Source: CAYFUF01 sp964394795 (GTDB taxonomy: Bacteria; Bacillota; Clostridia; Tissierellales; Peptoniphilaceae). Taken from it: a stretch of 32,754 bases of DNA. Below, in pieces: positions 24,280-32,012 of the stretch; the first letter of the stretch is position 1; every line of letters begins with the position of its first letter. Both the position numbers and the translations under genes were made by a program. Below the pieces are notes generated by a model that did no database searches, had not been told where the DNA came from, and saw nothing but the letters and a program-made list of their open reading frames with translations. The stretch covers positions 1 to 32,754 of the forward strand of contig CAYMYX010000016.1 of NCBI GenBank assembly GCA_964394795.1. The letters run 5' to 3'.

Positions 24280-24639
24280 ATGACTTTCTTTAAAGGCCTC
24301 TTCATCATTTTCCTTTGCCTGCTTCTCGGCGAGGTGACCGCCCATTTCCTTCCAATTCCTATTCCTGCCATTATCTACGCGATGGTCTTTCTTTTTGTTG
24401 GATTGACCAGTCGATTGGTTAAGCAGAGGGAGGTGGATCCGGCGGCTCATTTGTTGTTGGATAATATGGCCTTCTTTTTCGTGCCATTAGGGGTCGGGCT
24501 GGTTGCCGACATGGGGCTGTTGCAGACGACTTGGTTTCCCGTCCTCGTCATCATCTTGGTGTCCACTCCGCTCACCATGATTGCCACCGGTAAGACCATC
24601 GAAGTCCTGCAAAGATGGCAAAAAAAGGAGGAGAAATGA
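24280..24639 (+). CDS. lrgA: LrgA/CidA family holin-like protein
   Basis: A small membrane protein of 119 aa with four hydrophobic helices (about 3-20, 25-48, 62-80 and 87-108) and the LrgA/CidA pattern IPIPAIIYAMVFLF...DNMAFFFVPLGVGLV. The family is linked to control of murein hydrolases and, more recently, pyruvate or metabolite transport in Staphylococcus, Streptococcus and Bacillus. I chose ATG 24280 (MTFFKGLF) because AAAGGATG stands just before it. The open frame extends to 24208, but that part crosses the terminator. The stop overlaps the lrgB start by four bases (ATGA). Confidence 0.9.
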   Translation: MTFFKGLFIIFLCLLLGEVTAHFLPIPIPAIIYAMVFLFVGLTSRLVKQREVDPAAHLLLDNMAFFFVPLGVGLVADMGLLQTTWFPVLVIILVSTPLTMIATGKTIEVLQRWQKKEEK

Positions 24640-25331
24640 TTGGATTAACCACTTCTCCCTTCTTTGGGCTTGTATTAAGTATGTTGAGCTACATGGTAGC
24701 CAAGAGAATCTATGCCCTCACCAAGGGCTTCCCTTTGTTTAATCCGTTATTGGTGAGTATGGCCCTATGTGTGGGCTTTCTCTTTCTTTTCAATATTCCC
24801 ATCGAGAATTTCATGATTGGGGGAAGCTACATCACCTTCCTCATTTTGCCAGCCACCGTTGCGCTCATCTATAACCTATATTTGAATATCGAGCTTCTTA
24901 AAGCCAATCTTATTCCGATTATTGCCGGCATTATCGTTGGGGTTGTTGTTCACTCGATTGTCGTCCTTGGTCTAGCTAAGGTCTTCCTTCTGGATAACCC
25001 AACCACCGTTGCCCTCTACAGCAAGTCGGTGACTCTCGGGGTTGGCCAGTCCCTGTGTTTACAATATGGGGGCCATGCCGCCATCAACGTCATCACCACC
25101 ACCCTGACGGGTATCGTGGGTTCAACGATTGCGACTACCTGTCTTCACCTGACTAAGATGAAGGACCCTGTTGCGAAAGGAATTGCCCTGGGCACGTCTT
25201 CCCATGCCTTGGGTACAGCCAAAGCTTTGGATCTTGGTCCGACGGAGGGGGCGATGGCAGGTTTGTCTATGGCCCTCACCGGAATTATTACGGTAGTGTT
25301 GACTCCCCTTCTGCTAGGTGCTCTCTTGTAA
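24636..25331 (+). CDS. lrgB: LrgB/CidB family membrane protein
   Basis: The partner of LrgA, about 231 aa, with multiple hydrophobic segments and the conserved core TTVALYSKSVTLGVGQSLCLQYGGHAAINVITTTLTGI and GTSSHALGTAKALDLG. LrgA/LrgB act together; the pair has been linked to autolysis control and pyruvate uptake. The start chosen is ATG 24636 (MIGLTTSPFFG), which overlaps the lrgA stop as ATGA and has GGAGG just upstream; the ATG seven codons earlier lacks a better site. No LytSR-type two-component regulator is in the window. The gene is convergent with the methyltransferase, only 7 bp apart. Confidence 0.9.
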   Translation: MIGLTTSPFFGLVLSMLSYMVAKRIYALTKGFPLFNPLLVSMALCVGFLFLFNIPIENFMIGGSYITFLILPATVALIYNLYLNIELLKANLIPIIAGIIVGVVVHSIVVLGLAKVFLLDNPTTVALYSKSVTLGVGQSLCLQYGGHAAINVITTTLTGIVGSTIATTCLHLTKMKDPVAKGIALGTSSHALGTAKALDLGPTEGAMAGLSMALTGIITVVLTPLLLGALL

Positions 25332-25338
25332 GAGCCGA

Positions 25339-26265
25339 TTACAACTTACTGTAGTCCGGTCTGGAAACCTTCTTGCGGACGTCCCACAAGGTTGTCGCAT
25401 AGGTCGTATCCCGGACCTCCAATAACAGGCCTCGGTCATTAGCTTTAATTCTCAGCCAATGGAGAATCTTGAATTTGGTCTCATCGTTTTGCTCTTCTTC
25501 CCTAAACATTTGGTCCATTACCAGTTGGGCGTAGTCTTCGCTCGGTTCGATCCACTCTTCCCGGTGTCGAGTATCGTAGGAGGTCTCGGGACTGTAGCCC
25601 AAAAGATAGAGGATGTTGAAGAGGGCATAGAACCAGCGGCCGGACCAGCGGATGGGGACAGGGCGGTGGAAGACCTCGTTCATAATTTGAGTTTGGAGGG
25701 AATTCTCATGGCCCACATGGGTAACGTTACAGCACCAAGCCCGGCTCATATTCATCATCTTCATCAGGCCGTCAATATCTTGGATGGCTGGGGTCATCGA
25801 GCTGTAGACTAAATCAAAAGCACCACGGTAGCCCTCGATATCGATATCCATGGATCGAAAGTCGGCGGTTTTCAGGTCTGCATTCTTAATGCCGAGGTTT
25901 TTGAGGTGGCTATCGCCGTGTTCAATCATCTTGGTGGATAGATCCAAACCCAAAGCGTAGTTGACCTTCTCGGCGAAGGCCGCGACGAACTTGCCTGGAC
26001 CGCATCCGATGTCTACGACGTTGGCTTTGGCATGAAGGATGCCTTTATCGCTAAGGAGCTTAACGGCATTCTCCACACGGAGGTGCTTATCGTCGCTTCC
26101 CGCTTCTTCTTTCTTCTTCCATGCCTCTGCCCGCTTGTTCCACTTTTCCACAGATAGATCTGGTTTAGCTGAGGCTTTCGACTCCAAGAGTTGAATAAAG
26201 TAGGCTAAATCGTCTTGGTTGTTTTCCGTTAAAGGTTGTCTTGTTAAATCTTTATTATTTTTCAA
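25339..26265 (-). CDS. Class I SAM-dependent methyltransferase
   Basis: A 308-aa cytosolic enzyme. The Rossmann methyltransferase fold has motif I VVDIGCGPGKF at 83-93, an acidic motif II (GLDLSTKM), and motif IV-like FDLVYSSMTPAIQD. The N-terminal about 60 residues and a C-terminal about 80 residues lie outside the core and are Glu/Lys-rich. The acceptor substrate cannot be read from sequence. The start is TTG at 26265, with AGGAG six bases upstream. It lies 80 bp after the ABC ATPase on the same strand, so it may belong to the transporter transcript; a small-molecule modification linked to chelate uptake is a reasonable but unproven idea. Confidence 0.85.
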   Translation of the reverse strand: MKNNKDLTRQPLTENNQDDLAYFIQLLESKASAKPDLSVEKWNKRAEAWKKKEEAGSDDKHLRVENAVKLLSDKGILHAKANVVDIGCGPGKFVAAFAEKVNYALGLDLSTKMIEHGDSHLKNLGIKNADLKTADFRSMDIDIEGYRGAFDLVYSSMTPAIQDIDGLMKMMNMSRAWCCNVTHVGHENSLQTQIMNEVFHRPVPIRWSGRWFYALFNILYLLGYSPETSYDTRHREEWIEPSEDYAQLVMDQMFREEEQNDETKFKILHWLRIKANDRGLLLEVRDTTYATTLWDVRKKVSRPDYSKL

Positions 26266-26345
26266 CGTTGGCTCCTAACTATGGTATGATGGTAGAGGTA
26301 AGCGATATCCAAAATCGTGCGCAGGCAAGTTGTTTTTGAAAATAA

Positions 26346-27161
26346 TTAGCTAAATTCTTCGACATCCAGTTCCCGGTTTGGATTTTTCACCGGAAGGGTT
26401 ATTGTTCGTTTCACCCCGTAGCGGTCGTAGAAGACGGCAATATCCATCTCGATGCCATACACCTCTTCTAAGTTTTCCGAGGTGATAATCTCTCCCGGAG
26501 GTCCAAAGGCCGATACCTTCCCCTCCTTCATCAACAGCACCTTACTGGCGATGGAAGCCGGATGCTCGGGACTGTGGGTGGACATGACAATGCAAAAACC
26601 TTCCTCTGCCAACTGCACAATCATCTCCATGAGGAGCTGGTGGTTGGCATAGTCAAGGTTGGAAGCGGGCTCGTCCATCACGAAAATTTTAGCGGATTGA
26701 CATATTGCCCGAGCGATAAGTACCATCTGCCGTTGACCGCCACTTAGGGTGGTGTACTTCTTGTTGGCTAGATGGAGGGCATTGATTCGCTTCAAGGCCG
26801 CAAAGGCTACTTCCCTATCCACCTCTTTGGGGGTCTCAAAAGCGGATAGGTGAGCCGCTCTCCCCATGACCACCACATCCAAGACAGTATAGTCGTAGAT
26901 GGGTCGATGGTACTGAGGGATGTAGGCGATGAGTTGAGCAAGCTCCTTGGACGTCATGTCTTTAGTAGCCTTGCCGTCAATATATACATTCCCCTTTGAG
27001 GCTTGTATCGACCCGAGGATGAGGCGAAACAGTGTTGTTTTACCGCAGCCGTTGGGGCCAACTAAGCAGAGAATTTCCCCGGCATCGGCACCGCAGGTTA
27101 CGCCCTTGACGATATCGCCGGATCCGTAGCCGCCATATAGATTGTCGATTTCCAGTAGCAT
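26346..27161 (-). CDS. ABC transporter ATPase, FecE/BtuD-like (iron-siderophore/cobalamin type)
   Basis: Nucleotide-binding subunit of a chelate importer, 271 aa. Walker A GPNGCGKT is at 35-42, Q-loop IPQYHRP about 81-87, signature LSGGQRQ at 139-145, Walker B IFVMDEP at 159-165 and H-loop His196. The sequence matches the FecE/FhuC/BtuD class used for siderophore, haem and vitamin B12. The stop of the permease (TAA) immediately precedes the ATG (TAAATG), with AAAGGAG in the permease end, so the two are translationally coupled. The substrate cannot be determined. Confidence 0.94.
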   Translation of the reverse strand: MLLEIDNLYGGYGSGDIVKGVTCGADAGEILCLVGPNGCGKTTLFRLILGSIQASKGNVYIDGKATKDMTSKELAQLIAYIPQYHRPIYDYTVLDVVVMGRAAHLSAFETPKEVDREVAFAALKRINALHLANKKYTTLSGGQRQMVLIARAICQSAKIFVMDEPASNLDYANHQLLMEMIVQLAEEGFCIVMSTHSPEHPASIASKVLLMKEGKVSAFGPPGEIITSENLEEVYGIEMDIAVFYDRYGVKRTITLPVKNPNRELDVEEFS

Positions 27162-28205
27162 TTACGTCCGCTCCTTTCGACGAATGATCAGGTAGACAAA
27201 GAAGGGTGCGCCCATGAAGCTGGTAACGACCCCGATGGGGAGTTCCATCGAGAGGATGGCCCTCGCCAAATCGTCCATGAGGACGAGGTAGGTTGCCCCG
27301 AGCATGGCCGCCGCTGGGATTAGGCGCTTGTAGTCGACTCCGACGATGGCCCTCGCCATATGAGGAATCATGAGACCGACCCAACCGATTAAGCCGCCGA
27401 GGCAGACCGCTGCCGCGCTTAATATGGTCGCCGCCGTGATAAACAAGATTCGATAGAAGCGGATGTTGATACCGAGGCTCTTGGCCTCTTCCTCGTCTAA
27501 GGTAAGTAAGTTGATGCGCCAGCGAAGGACGAAGATGATAATGAGGCCGATAACCATGGGCACGAAGCTCCACATAAAGGAGTCCATCGTGGTTTTAGTT
27601 AGGCTGCCCATCAACCAGAAGGTGATCTGTTGCAGGACGTCATTGGGGTCCGCCACATATTTAATCATGGTGACACCCGCATTACAGAGGGCCATAATCA
27701 TGGACCCGGTCAACACTAAACTTAGGGTGTGGGAGTAGGAGGATTTTCGGCTGATCGCATAAGCTGCGATGACGGCGAGGATGCCGCCGGCGAAGGCTGC
27801 AATCTGGACAACCGAATTAGGGGCTCCGTTGAGGATGGCTAAAGCCGCTCCAAGGCTAGCTCCCGAAGAAACGCCGAGGATATCCGGAGAGACCAGAGGG
27901 TTTCGAAACATACCTTGATATGTCGATCCGGCAACGGACAAAGATGCGCCGATGAAGATTGCCGATAGAATTCTCGGTAAGCGAATACTCCAGAAGATGG
28001 TCATTGCCTGAGGCAAGACTTCCCCTTGGTAGCCGAATTTTGAGGCAAAGGCAGCCACGACCTGTCCCGGCGACAACGGATAATAACCGATGCCGAAGGA
28101 AACAAAGGTGGCGACGACCATTGCAAGTAACATGATGAGAAGCACGAGTCGATACCGACGTCGCTGTCTGGCTTCCTCATGAATCGCGTTATGTTTGATG
28201 TCCAT
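27162..28205 (-). CDS. ABC transporter permease, FecCD/BtuC family
   Basis: Membrane subunit of 347 aa with about nine to ten hydrophobic helices. A charged N-terminus (MDIKHNAIHEEARQRRRYR) leads in. Characteristic FecCD segments are seen: ARLPRILSAIFIGASLSVAGSTYQG-like (here IRLPRILSA...), NPLVSPDILGVSSGAS, and LGGLIGWVGLMIPHMAR, then MELPIGVVTSFMGAPFFVYLI. It pairs with the ATPase (coupled start) and the divergent lipoprotein as an iron-chelate/cobalamin-type importer. AGGA precedes the ATG. One permease is present, so it would act as a homodimer. Confidence 0.94.
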   Translation of the reverse strand: MDIKHNAIHEEARQRRRYRLVLLIMLLAMVVATFVSFGIGYYPLSPGQVVAAFASKFGYQGEVLPQAMTIFWSIRLPRILSAIFIGASLSVAGSTYQGMFRNPLVSPDILGVSSGASLGAALAILNGAPNSVVQIAAFAGGILAVIAAYAISRKSSYSHTLSLVLTGSMIMALCNAGVTMIKYVADPNDVLQQITFWLMGSLTKTTMDSFMWSFVPMVIGLIIIFVLRWRINLLTLDEEEAKSLGINIRFYRILFITAATILSAAAVCLGGLIGWVGLMIPHMARAIVGVDYKRLIPAAAMLGATYLVLMDDLARAILSMELPIGVVTSFMGAPFFVYLIIRRKERT

Positions 28206-28396
28206 ACTGTTCCTGCCCTATCTAATTCGTGAACGATATTATTTTCTTTACATAAATATTTAGATAATGAATTGACCTTAATTAATAATACAACATAATT
28301 ATTTGTAATGGAACTGTTTATATCTTTTCCATATTCTTGTATTATACAAGTATTGTAAAACATAAATTCTAATGGTTTGAAGAAAGGAAAGTAAGA
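28206..28396. promoter_or_regulatory. Divergent regulatory region of the chelate-transport genes
   Basis: 191 AT-rich bp between the permease (minus) and the lipoprotein (plus). The palindrome CTTGTAT-TATACAAG-like (28336-28350, 15 nt, one central base off) could be an operator overlapping the plus-strand -10 (TATTAT 28340-28345). A partial GATAATGAATT sequence near 28264 is only weakly similar to a Fur box. GAAAGGAAAG precedes the ATG at 28397. Confidence 0.4.
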
Positions 28397-29569
28397 ATGA
28401 AGAAAAAGTTTTTGTCCTTGTTCCTCTTGTTGACTTTAGCCTTTGCACTAGTCGCTTGCGGAAATGACACTCCAAGCGAGGAAAGCACGAGTGAGGTTGA
28501 TTCCAGCGAAGTAACTTCGGTTAGTGAGAGTGGGCCTAGCGAAGGGAGCGAAGTTGTTGAAGAATCTTCTGCAAGTGAAGACGTTGACACGCCAGCTGAA
28601 CGGGAAATTACCGACCATGCGGGCCGTACCGTTACCGTCCCAAATGAAATCGAAAGCGTATTCTCCCATAGCCCTGTTGCTGCGATCTACCTCTACACCT
28701 TAGCACCAGACAAACTGCTGGGGTGGAACTATGAACTGAATGATTTAGAGAGAAGTTACATCCTAGAAGAATACCACGACCTACCTAATTTTGGCATGGG
28801 TGACGCTGTCAACTATGAAGCTGTCATCTCCGCCGACCCGGATATTGCCCTCATGGCTGGATCGATCAACGATGGGGTTATTGCCGAAGCCGATGCTTTA
28901 CAGGAAAGCTTAGGCATTCCCGTAGTCGTCGTCGACGGCGACTTGCCCTCTTCCCCTGATGTTTATCGCTTTATGGGTGACCTCCTTGGCGTCGAAGACA
29001 AAGCGGAAGAATTGGCTGTTTATGCCGAGAAAACTTTCGCCGATGTAGCCAACATGGATATTCCCGATGAAGAAAAAGTCCGCATCTACTATGCCAATGG
29101 TGAAGACTCCTTGGAAACAGCACCTAACGGATCTCGCCATGGACAAATTATCGATATGGTGAATGCCATTAATGTCGCCGACCTCGAACTTGGCGATGGG
29201 TCCCGCGTTCAAATTTCAGCGGAACAACTCCTCGCCTGGGATCCTGATGTTATCGTCCTCAATGGGGAACCTAAAGCTGATTTAACTGGTGACAGTGCGG
29301 CTCAAAAGCTCATGGATGACCCAACTTATGCTACCCTCAAAGCCGTCCAAGAAGGCAAGGTTTACGGAACACCTAACGCGCCTTTCAGCTGGGTAGACCG
29401 ACCAACAGGACCTAACCGTATCATCGGTGTCCGCTGGTTGACAGGTTTGCTCTATCCCGATTACGTTAACTATAACGTGGATGATGAGGTCAAGGATTTC
29501 TTCCGCCTCTTCTACCATACGGACTTGACGGATGAAAGACTCCAACAGATCTATCGGGGAGAGTATTAA
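28397..29569 (+). CDS. ABC transporter substrate-binding lipoprotein (Peripla_BP_2/FecB-type)
   Basis: An extracellular membrane-anchored receptor of 390 aa. A Lys-rich n-region and hydrophobic core (MKKKFLSLFLLLTLAFALVAC) end at lipobox LVAC with Cys21. A Ser/Glu-rich linker (about 24-68) precedes the cluster A-1/FecB fold, starting EITDHAGRTVTVPNEIESV. The motifs PDIALMAG and WDPDVIVLNGEP match iron-chelate/cobalamin/metal binders. The gene is divergent from the permease-ATPase pair, sharing a 191-bp control region, and is its likely receptor. Substrate unknown: iron-siderophore, haem, cobalamin and nickel-type chelates are all possible. The terminator at 29595-29630 ends it. Confidence 0.9.
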   Translation: MKKKFLSLFLLLTLAFALVACGNDTPSEESTSEVDSSEVTSVSESGPSEGSEVVEESSASEDVDTPAEREITDHAGRTVTVPNEIESVFSHSPVAAIYLYTLAPDKLLGWNYELNDLERSYILEEYHDLPNFGMGDAVNYEAVISADPDIALMAGSINDGVIAEADALQESLGIPVVVVDGDLPSSPDVYRFMGDLLGVEDKAEELAVYAEKTFADVANMDIPDEEKVRIYYANGEDSLETAPNGSRHGQIIDMVNAINVADLELGDGSRVQISAEQLLAWDPDVIVLNGEPKADLTGDSAAQKLMDDPTYATLKAVQEGKVYGTPNAPFSWVDRPTGPNRIIGVRWLTGLLYPDYVNYNVDDEVKDFFRLFYHTDLTDERLQQIYRGEY

Positions 29570-29594
29570 ACTCGATTAACCACTAATCCAAGTA

Positions 29595-29633
29595 AAAAGG
29601 TTCAACCTGCGTCTGCGGGTTGAACCTTTTCTT
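29595..29633. terminator. Bidirectional intrinsic terminator
   Basis: AAAAGGTTCAACC (29595-29607) pairs with GGTTGAACCTTTT (29618-29630), extended by TGC/GCG to a GTCT loop, with A- and T-runs on each side. It separates the lipoprotein gene from the convergent gntR gene. Confidence 0.85.
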
Positions 29634-29654
29634 TATTATCAGTTTATTGTCTAC

Positions 29655-30344
29655 CTAGTCCATGTCATCATCACTGAAGTAATCCGTACCGTATTCTTCG
29701 GCCACGGATAAGATGTACTCCTTGGACCGATTGAGGTGGTCCTCAATCAAGACTTCTAATGTGCCGAAGTCTTTTGACTTCATGGCCCGAATGATCTGCT
29801 CATGCTCGTAGACAGCGATTTCTCTGCGGTCATTTTCTTCCCCACCAAAGGAAATCTTGCGGAATCTGGCGAGATACTCTTGAAGGTTTTGCTGAATCAT
29901 CTTCAACCTGGGCATCTGGGCAAAATCATAGATAATCAGGTTAAACTGTGAGGATGAGCCCACCAGACCGGCAGGGTCATTATTCTCGACGGCCTTTTTC
30001 GACTCGGCCAAAATGCCTTCCAAAACCTGGAAATCCGCATCCGACATCTTCATGGATGCTTCTCGGAATGAAAGGACCTCCAAGGCTAAGCGAATCTTAT
30101 AAATCTCGATGATATCATCGACGGTGACAATACGAACACGGTAACCGATATTCTTGTTGTAGTAGAGCAAGCCTTCGTCATAGAGACGACTCAGCGCCCA
30201 CCGTATCGGCGTTCTCGAGACATGGATTTGTTCGGACAATTCCTTCTCAGTTAGGCGTTTTCCCATTTCCCAAATGCCATTGATGATGTTTGATCGAATT
30301 ATCTGATAAACATCTTCAGACAAGGTATTTGATCTTTCCATCAT
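29655..30344 (-). CDS. GntR/FadR-family transcriptional regulator with degraded FCD metal site
   Basis: A 229-aa regulator. The N-terminal winged helix (about 8-70) contains LTEKELSEQIHVSRTPIRWALSRLYDEGLL. The C-terminal FCD domain (about 80-215) has EHEQIIRAM (His retained) and EDHLNRS (His retained). The usual DxxFH motif reads SSQFN, so Asp and His of the metal site appear replaced by Ser and Asn. Members commonly sense small carboxylates. It follows citF on the same strand by 117 bp, suggesting control of the citrate-lyase genes. The MM start has GGGAGGGATA upstream, and either ATG (30344 or 30341) is possible. Confidence 0.88.
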   Translation of the reverse strand: MMERSNTLSEDVYQIIRSNIINGIWEMGKRLTEKELSEQIHVSRTPIRWALSRLYDEGLLYYNKNIGYRVRIVTVDDIIEIYKIRLALEVLSFREASMKMSDADFQVLEGILAESKKAVENNDPAGLVGSSSQFNLIIYDFAQMPRLKMIQQNLQEYLARFRKISFGGEENDRREIAVYEHEQIIRAMKSKDFGTLEVLIEDHLNRSKEYILSVAEEYGTDYFSDDDMD

Positions 30345-30423
30345 TATCCCTCCCGTGTTCTCTGCGATTTGATCATCAGCTTCTGTTCATCTTTATTATC
30401 TAACGAACCGGGCGCTGATACAA

Positions 30424-30439
30424 CTATTTTCGAAAGTAG
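30424..30439. promoter_or_regulatory. Imperfect palindrome between citF and gntR
   Basis: CTATTTTCGAAAGTAG matches its reverse complement at 14 of 16 positions. It lies in the 117-bp gap upstream of gntR and could be an operator, with no further support. Confidence 0.25.
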
Positions 30440-30461
30440 AATCACGAAGTACGGAGCAATC

Positions 30462-32012
30462 TTATTTCAATCCCTTTGGTTTGCGGATAACGTCAATGAT
30501 GGTTCCGTCGCGGTACTCAACCAAAGCAACAACTTGGTCTTCAAACTCGATTGGGTTTGGTTTGCCGACAATCTTCTCTGCTTTTTCAATCAGCTCTTCG
30601 ATGGTGACGAGAGGTAGAGACGTCTTTTGCAGTTGTTCTAAGATATCTTGGCGGAGTGGGTTAACCGCTACACCGTAGTCTGTGACTAGAACATCCACCG
30701 TTTCGCCTGGAGTCGTTACGGAAGTTACGGAGTCACGGACCGTTGCGGTACGGCTACGAATCAATGGTGCAACGATGATAGAACACTTGGAACCGGCGCA
30801 AGTATCTACATGACCGCCAGGTGCGCCTTGGATCTTACCGTCGGAACCTTGTACAACGTTGACATTGAAGTCTTTGTCGATTTCCAGAGCACCAAGGATG
30901 ACATAGTCAAGGTAGTTGACGTAAGCACCCTTGTTCATTGGGTTAGCATATTCTGAACAGCTGATCTCATGGTGGTTAGGATTGGTGTGAACAGACTCGA
31001 CTGATGGAATATCGAAAGATTGGTCATCGACAAGTTGGTCGATGTAGCCTTCCTTCATCAGGTTGACTAGTGGTTCGGTGATACCGCCCATTGCCCAACC
31101 CATGGTGATACCTGCTTTTTCAAGGTAGGGCTTCAGCATGACAGAAGTTGTCAATGAAGCGCCACCTGCACCGGTTTGGAAGGAGAAGCCGTCTTTGAAC
31201 CATTCGGTTCCCGCTACAACTTGTGCACAATAGTCAGCCATCTTGATTTCTCTTGGGTCTTTACTCAAGCGGATGGCCCCCGATGCGATCTTACTGGGGT
31301 CACCAACGGAATCGACTTCGACAACATAGTCAACGTCGACGCCCTTGATGGGGTTAGGATAGTTTGGTGCTGGAACTAGGGTGTCCGTGATGACGATAAC
31401 TTTGTCGGCGTGGCGAGCATCGACGTCAGCGTAAGATAATACGCCACAGTTGCTCTTACCTTTTTTACCACTGGCATTGCCATACTTATCTGAGGAAGAG
31501 GCGCCGATGAAGGCAACATTTACGTGAACGTCTCCGGTTTCGATGGCACGAACGCGGCCACCGTGGCTACGAATCATCGCGGGGTGCTTCAGCTTTCCTG
31601 CAGAAAGAGCTTCGCCGATCTCATCGCGAACGCCTGAAGATGAGATTCTGGTAATTGTGCCGTCTTCGATCATAGGAACGAAGTTGGCATGGGCCTTACC
31701 TAAAGAAGAGGCGCAGACGAAGAGATCCTTGATGCCCATCTCGTGGATAACGTCCATAACCATGGCTGCGGTGTAGTCACCGTTTCTGAAATGGTGGTGG
31801 AAGGAAATGCAGTCCCCATCCTTCAAGCCAACCTTTTCGATGGCTTCTTTGATGGAATCAACAATCTTGTCTTCTCTTGGCTTAACATAAGCTTTAACCG
31901 TAGGAGCATCTTTCGTATAGACGTGACCATCGCGAGCATAAGCTCCTTGATAGACTTCCAACCCGTCCGTCAAAAATTCTTCGGGAATGTCTCTGTTTAC
32001 GGCATTTTTCAT
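30462..32012 (-). CDS. citF: Citrate lyase alpha subunit (citrate:acetyl-ACP transferase)
   Basis: CitF swaps acetate for citrate on the acyl-carrier protein CitD, before CitE cleaves the citryl-ACP to oxaloacetate. At 516 aa it is of normal length, with typical CitF sequence: FHHHFRNGDYTAAMVMD, GGRVRAIETGDVHVNVAFIGASSSDKYGNASG, GAGGASLTTSV and NVVQGSDGKIQGAPGGHVDTCAGSKC. GAGGGGG precedes the ATG, which overlaps the citE stop as ATGA. The complex is cytosolic and used in anaerobic citrate fermentation. CitD, CitX/CitG and the citrate carrier must lie upstream, beyond the right edge. Confidence 0.96.
   Translation of the reverse strand: MKNAVNRDIPEEFLTDGLEVYQGAYARDGHVYTKDAPTVKAYVKPREDKIVDSIKEAIEKVGLKDGDCISFHHHFRNGDYTAAMVMDVIHEMGIKDLFVCASSLGKAHANFVPMIEDGTITRISSSGVRDEIGEALSAGKLKHPAMIRSHGGRVRAIETGDVHVNVAFIGASSSDKYGNASGKKGKSNCGVLSYADVDARHADKVIVITDTLVPAPNYPNPIKGVDVDYVVEVDSVGDPSKIASGAIRLSKDPREIKMADYCAQVVAGTEWFKDGFSFQTGAGGASLTTSVMLKPYLEKAGITMGWAMGGITEPLVNLMKEGYIDQLVDDQSFDIPSVESVHTNPNHHEISCSEYANPMNKGAYVNYLDYVILGALEIDKDFNVNVVQGSDGKIQGAPGGHVDTCAGSKCSIIVAPLIRSRTATVRDSVTSVTTPGETVDVLVTDYGVAVNPLRQDILEQLQKTSLPLVTIEELIEKAEKIVGKPNPIEFEDQVVALVEYRDGTIIDVIRKPKGLK

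Noticed and set aside
28255..28280. Fur box before the lipoprotein gene
   Set aside because: Only about half of the positions agree with the 7-1-7 Fur consensus in an AT-rich region, too weak to call.
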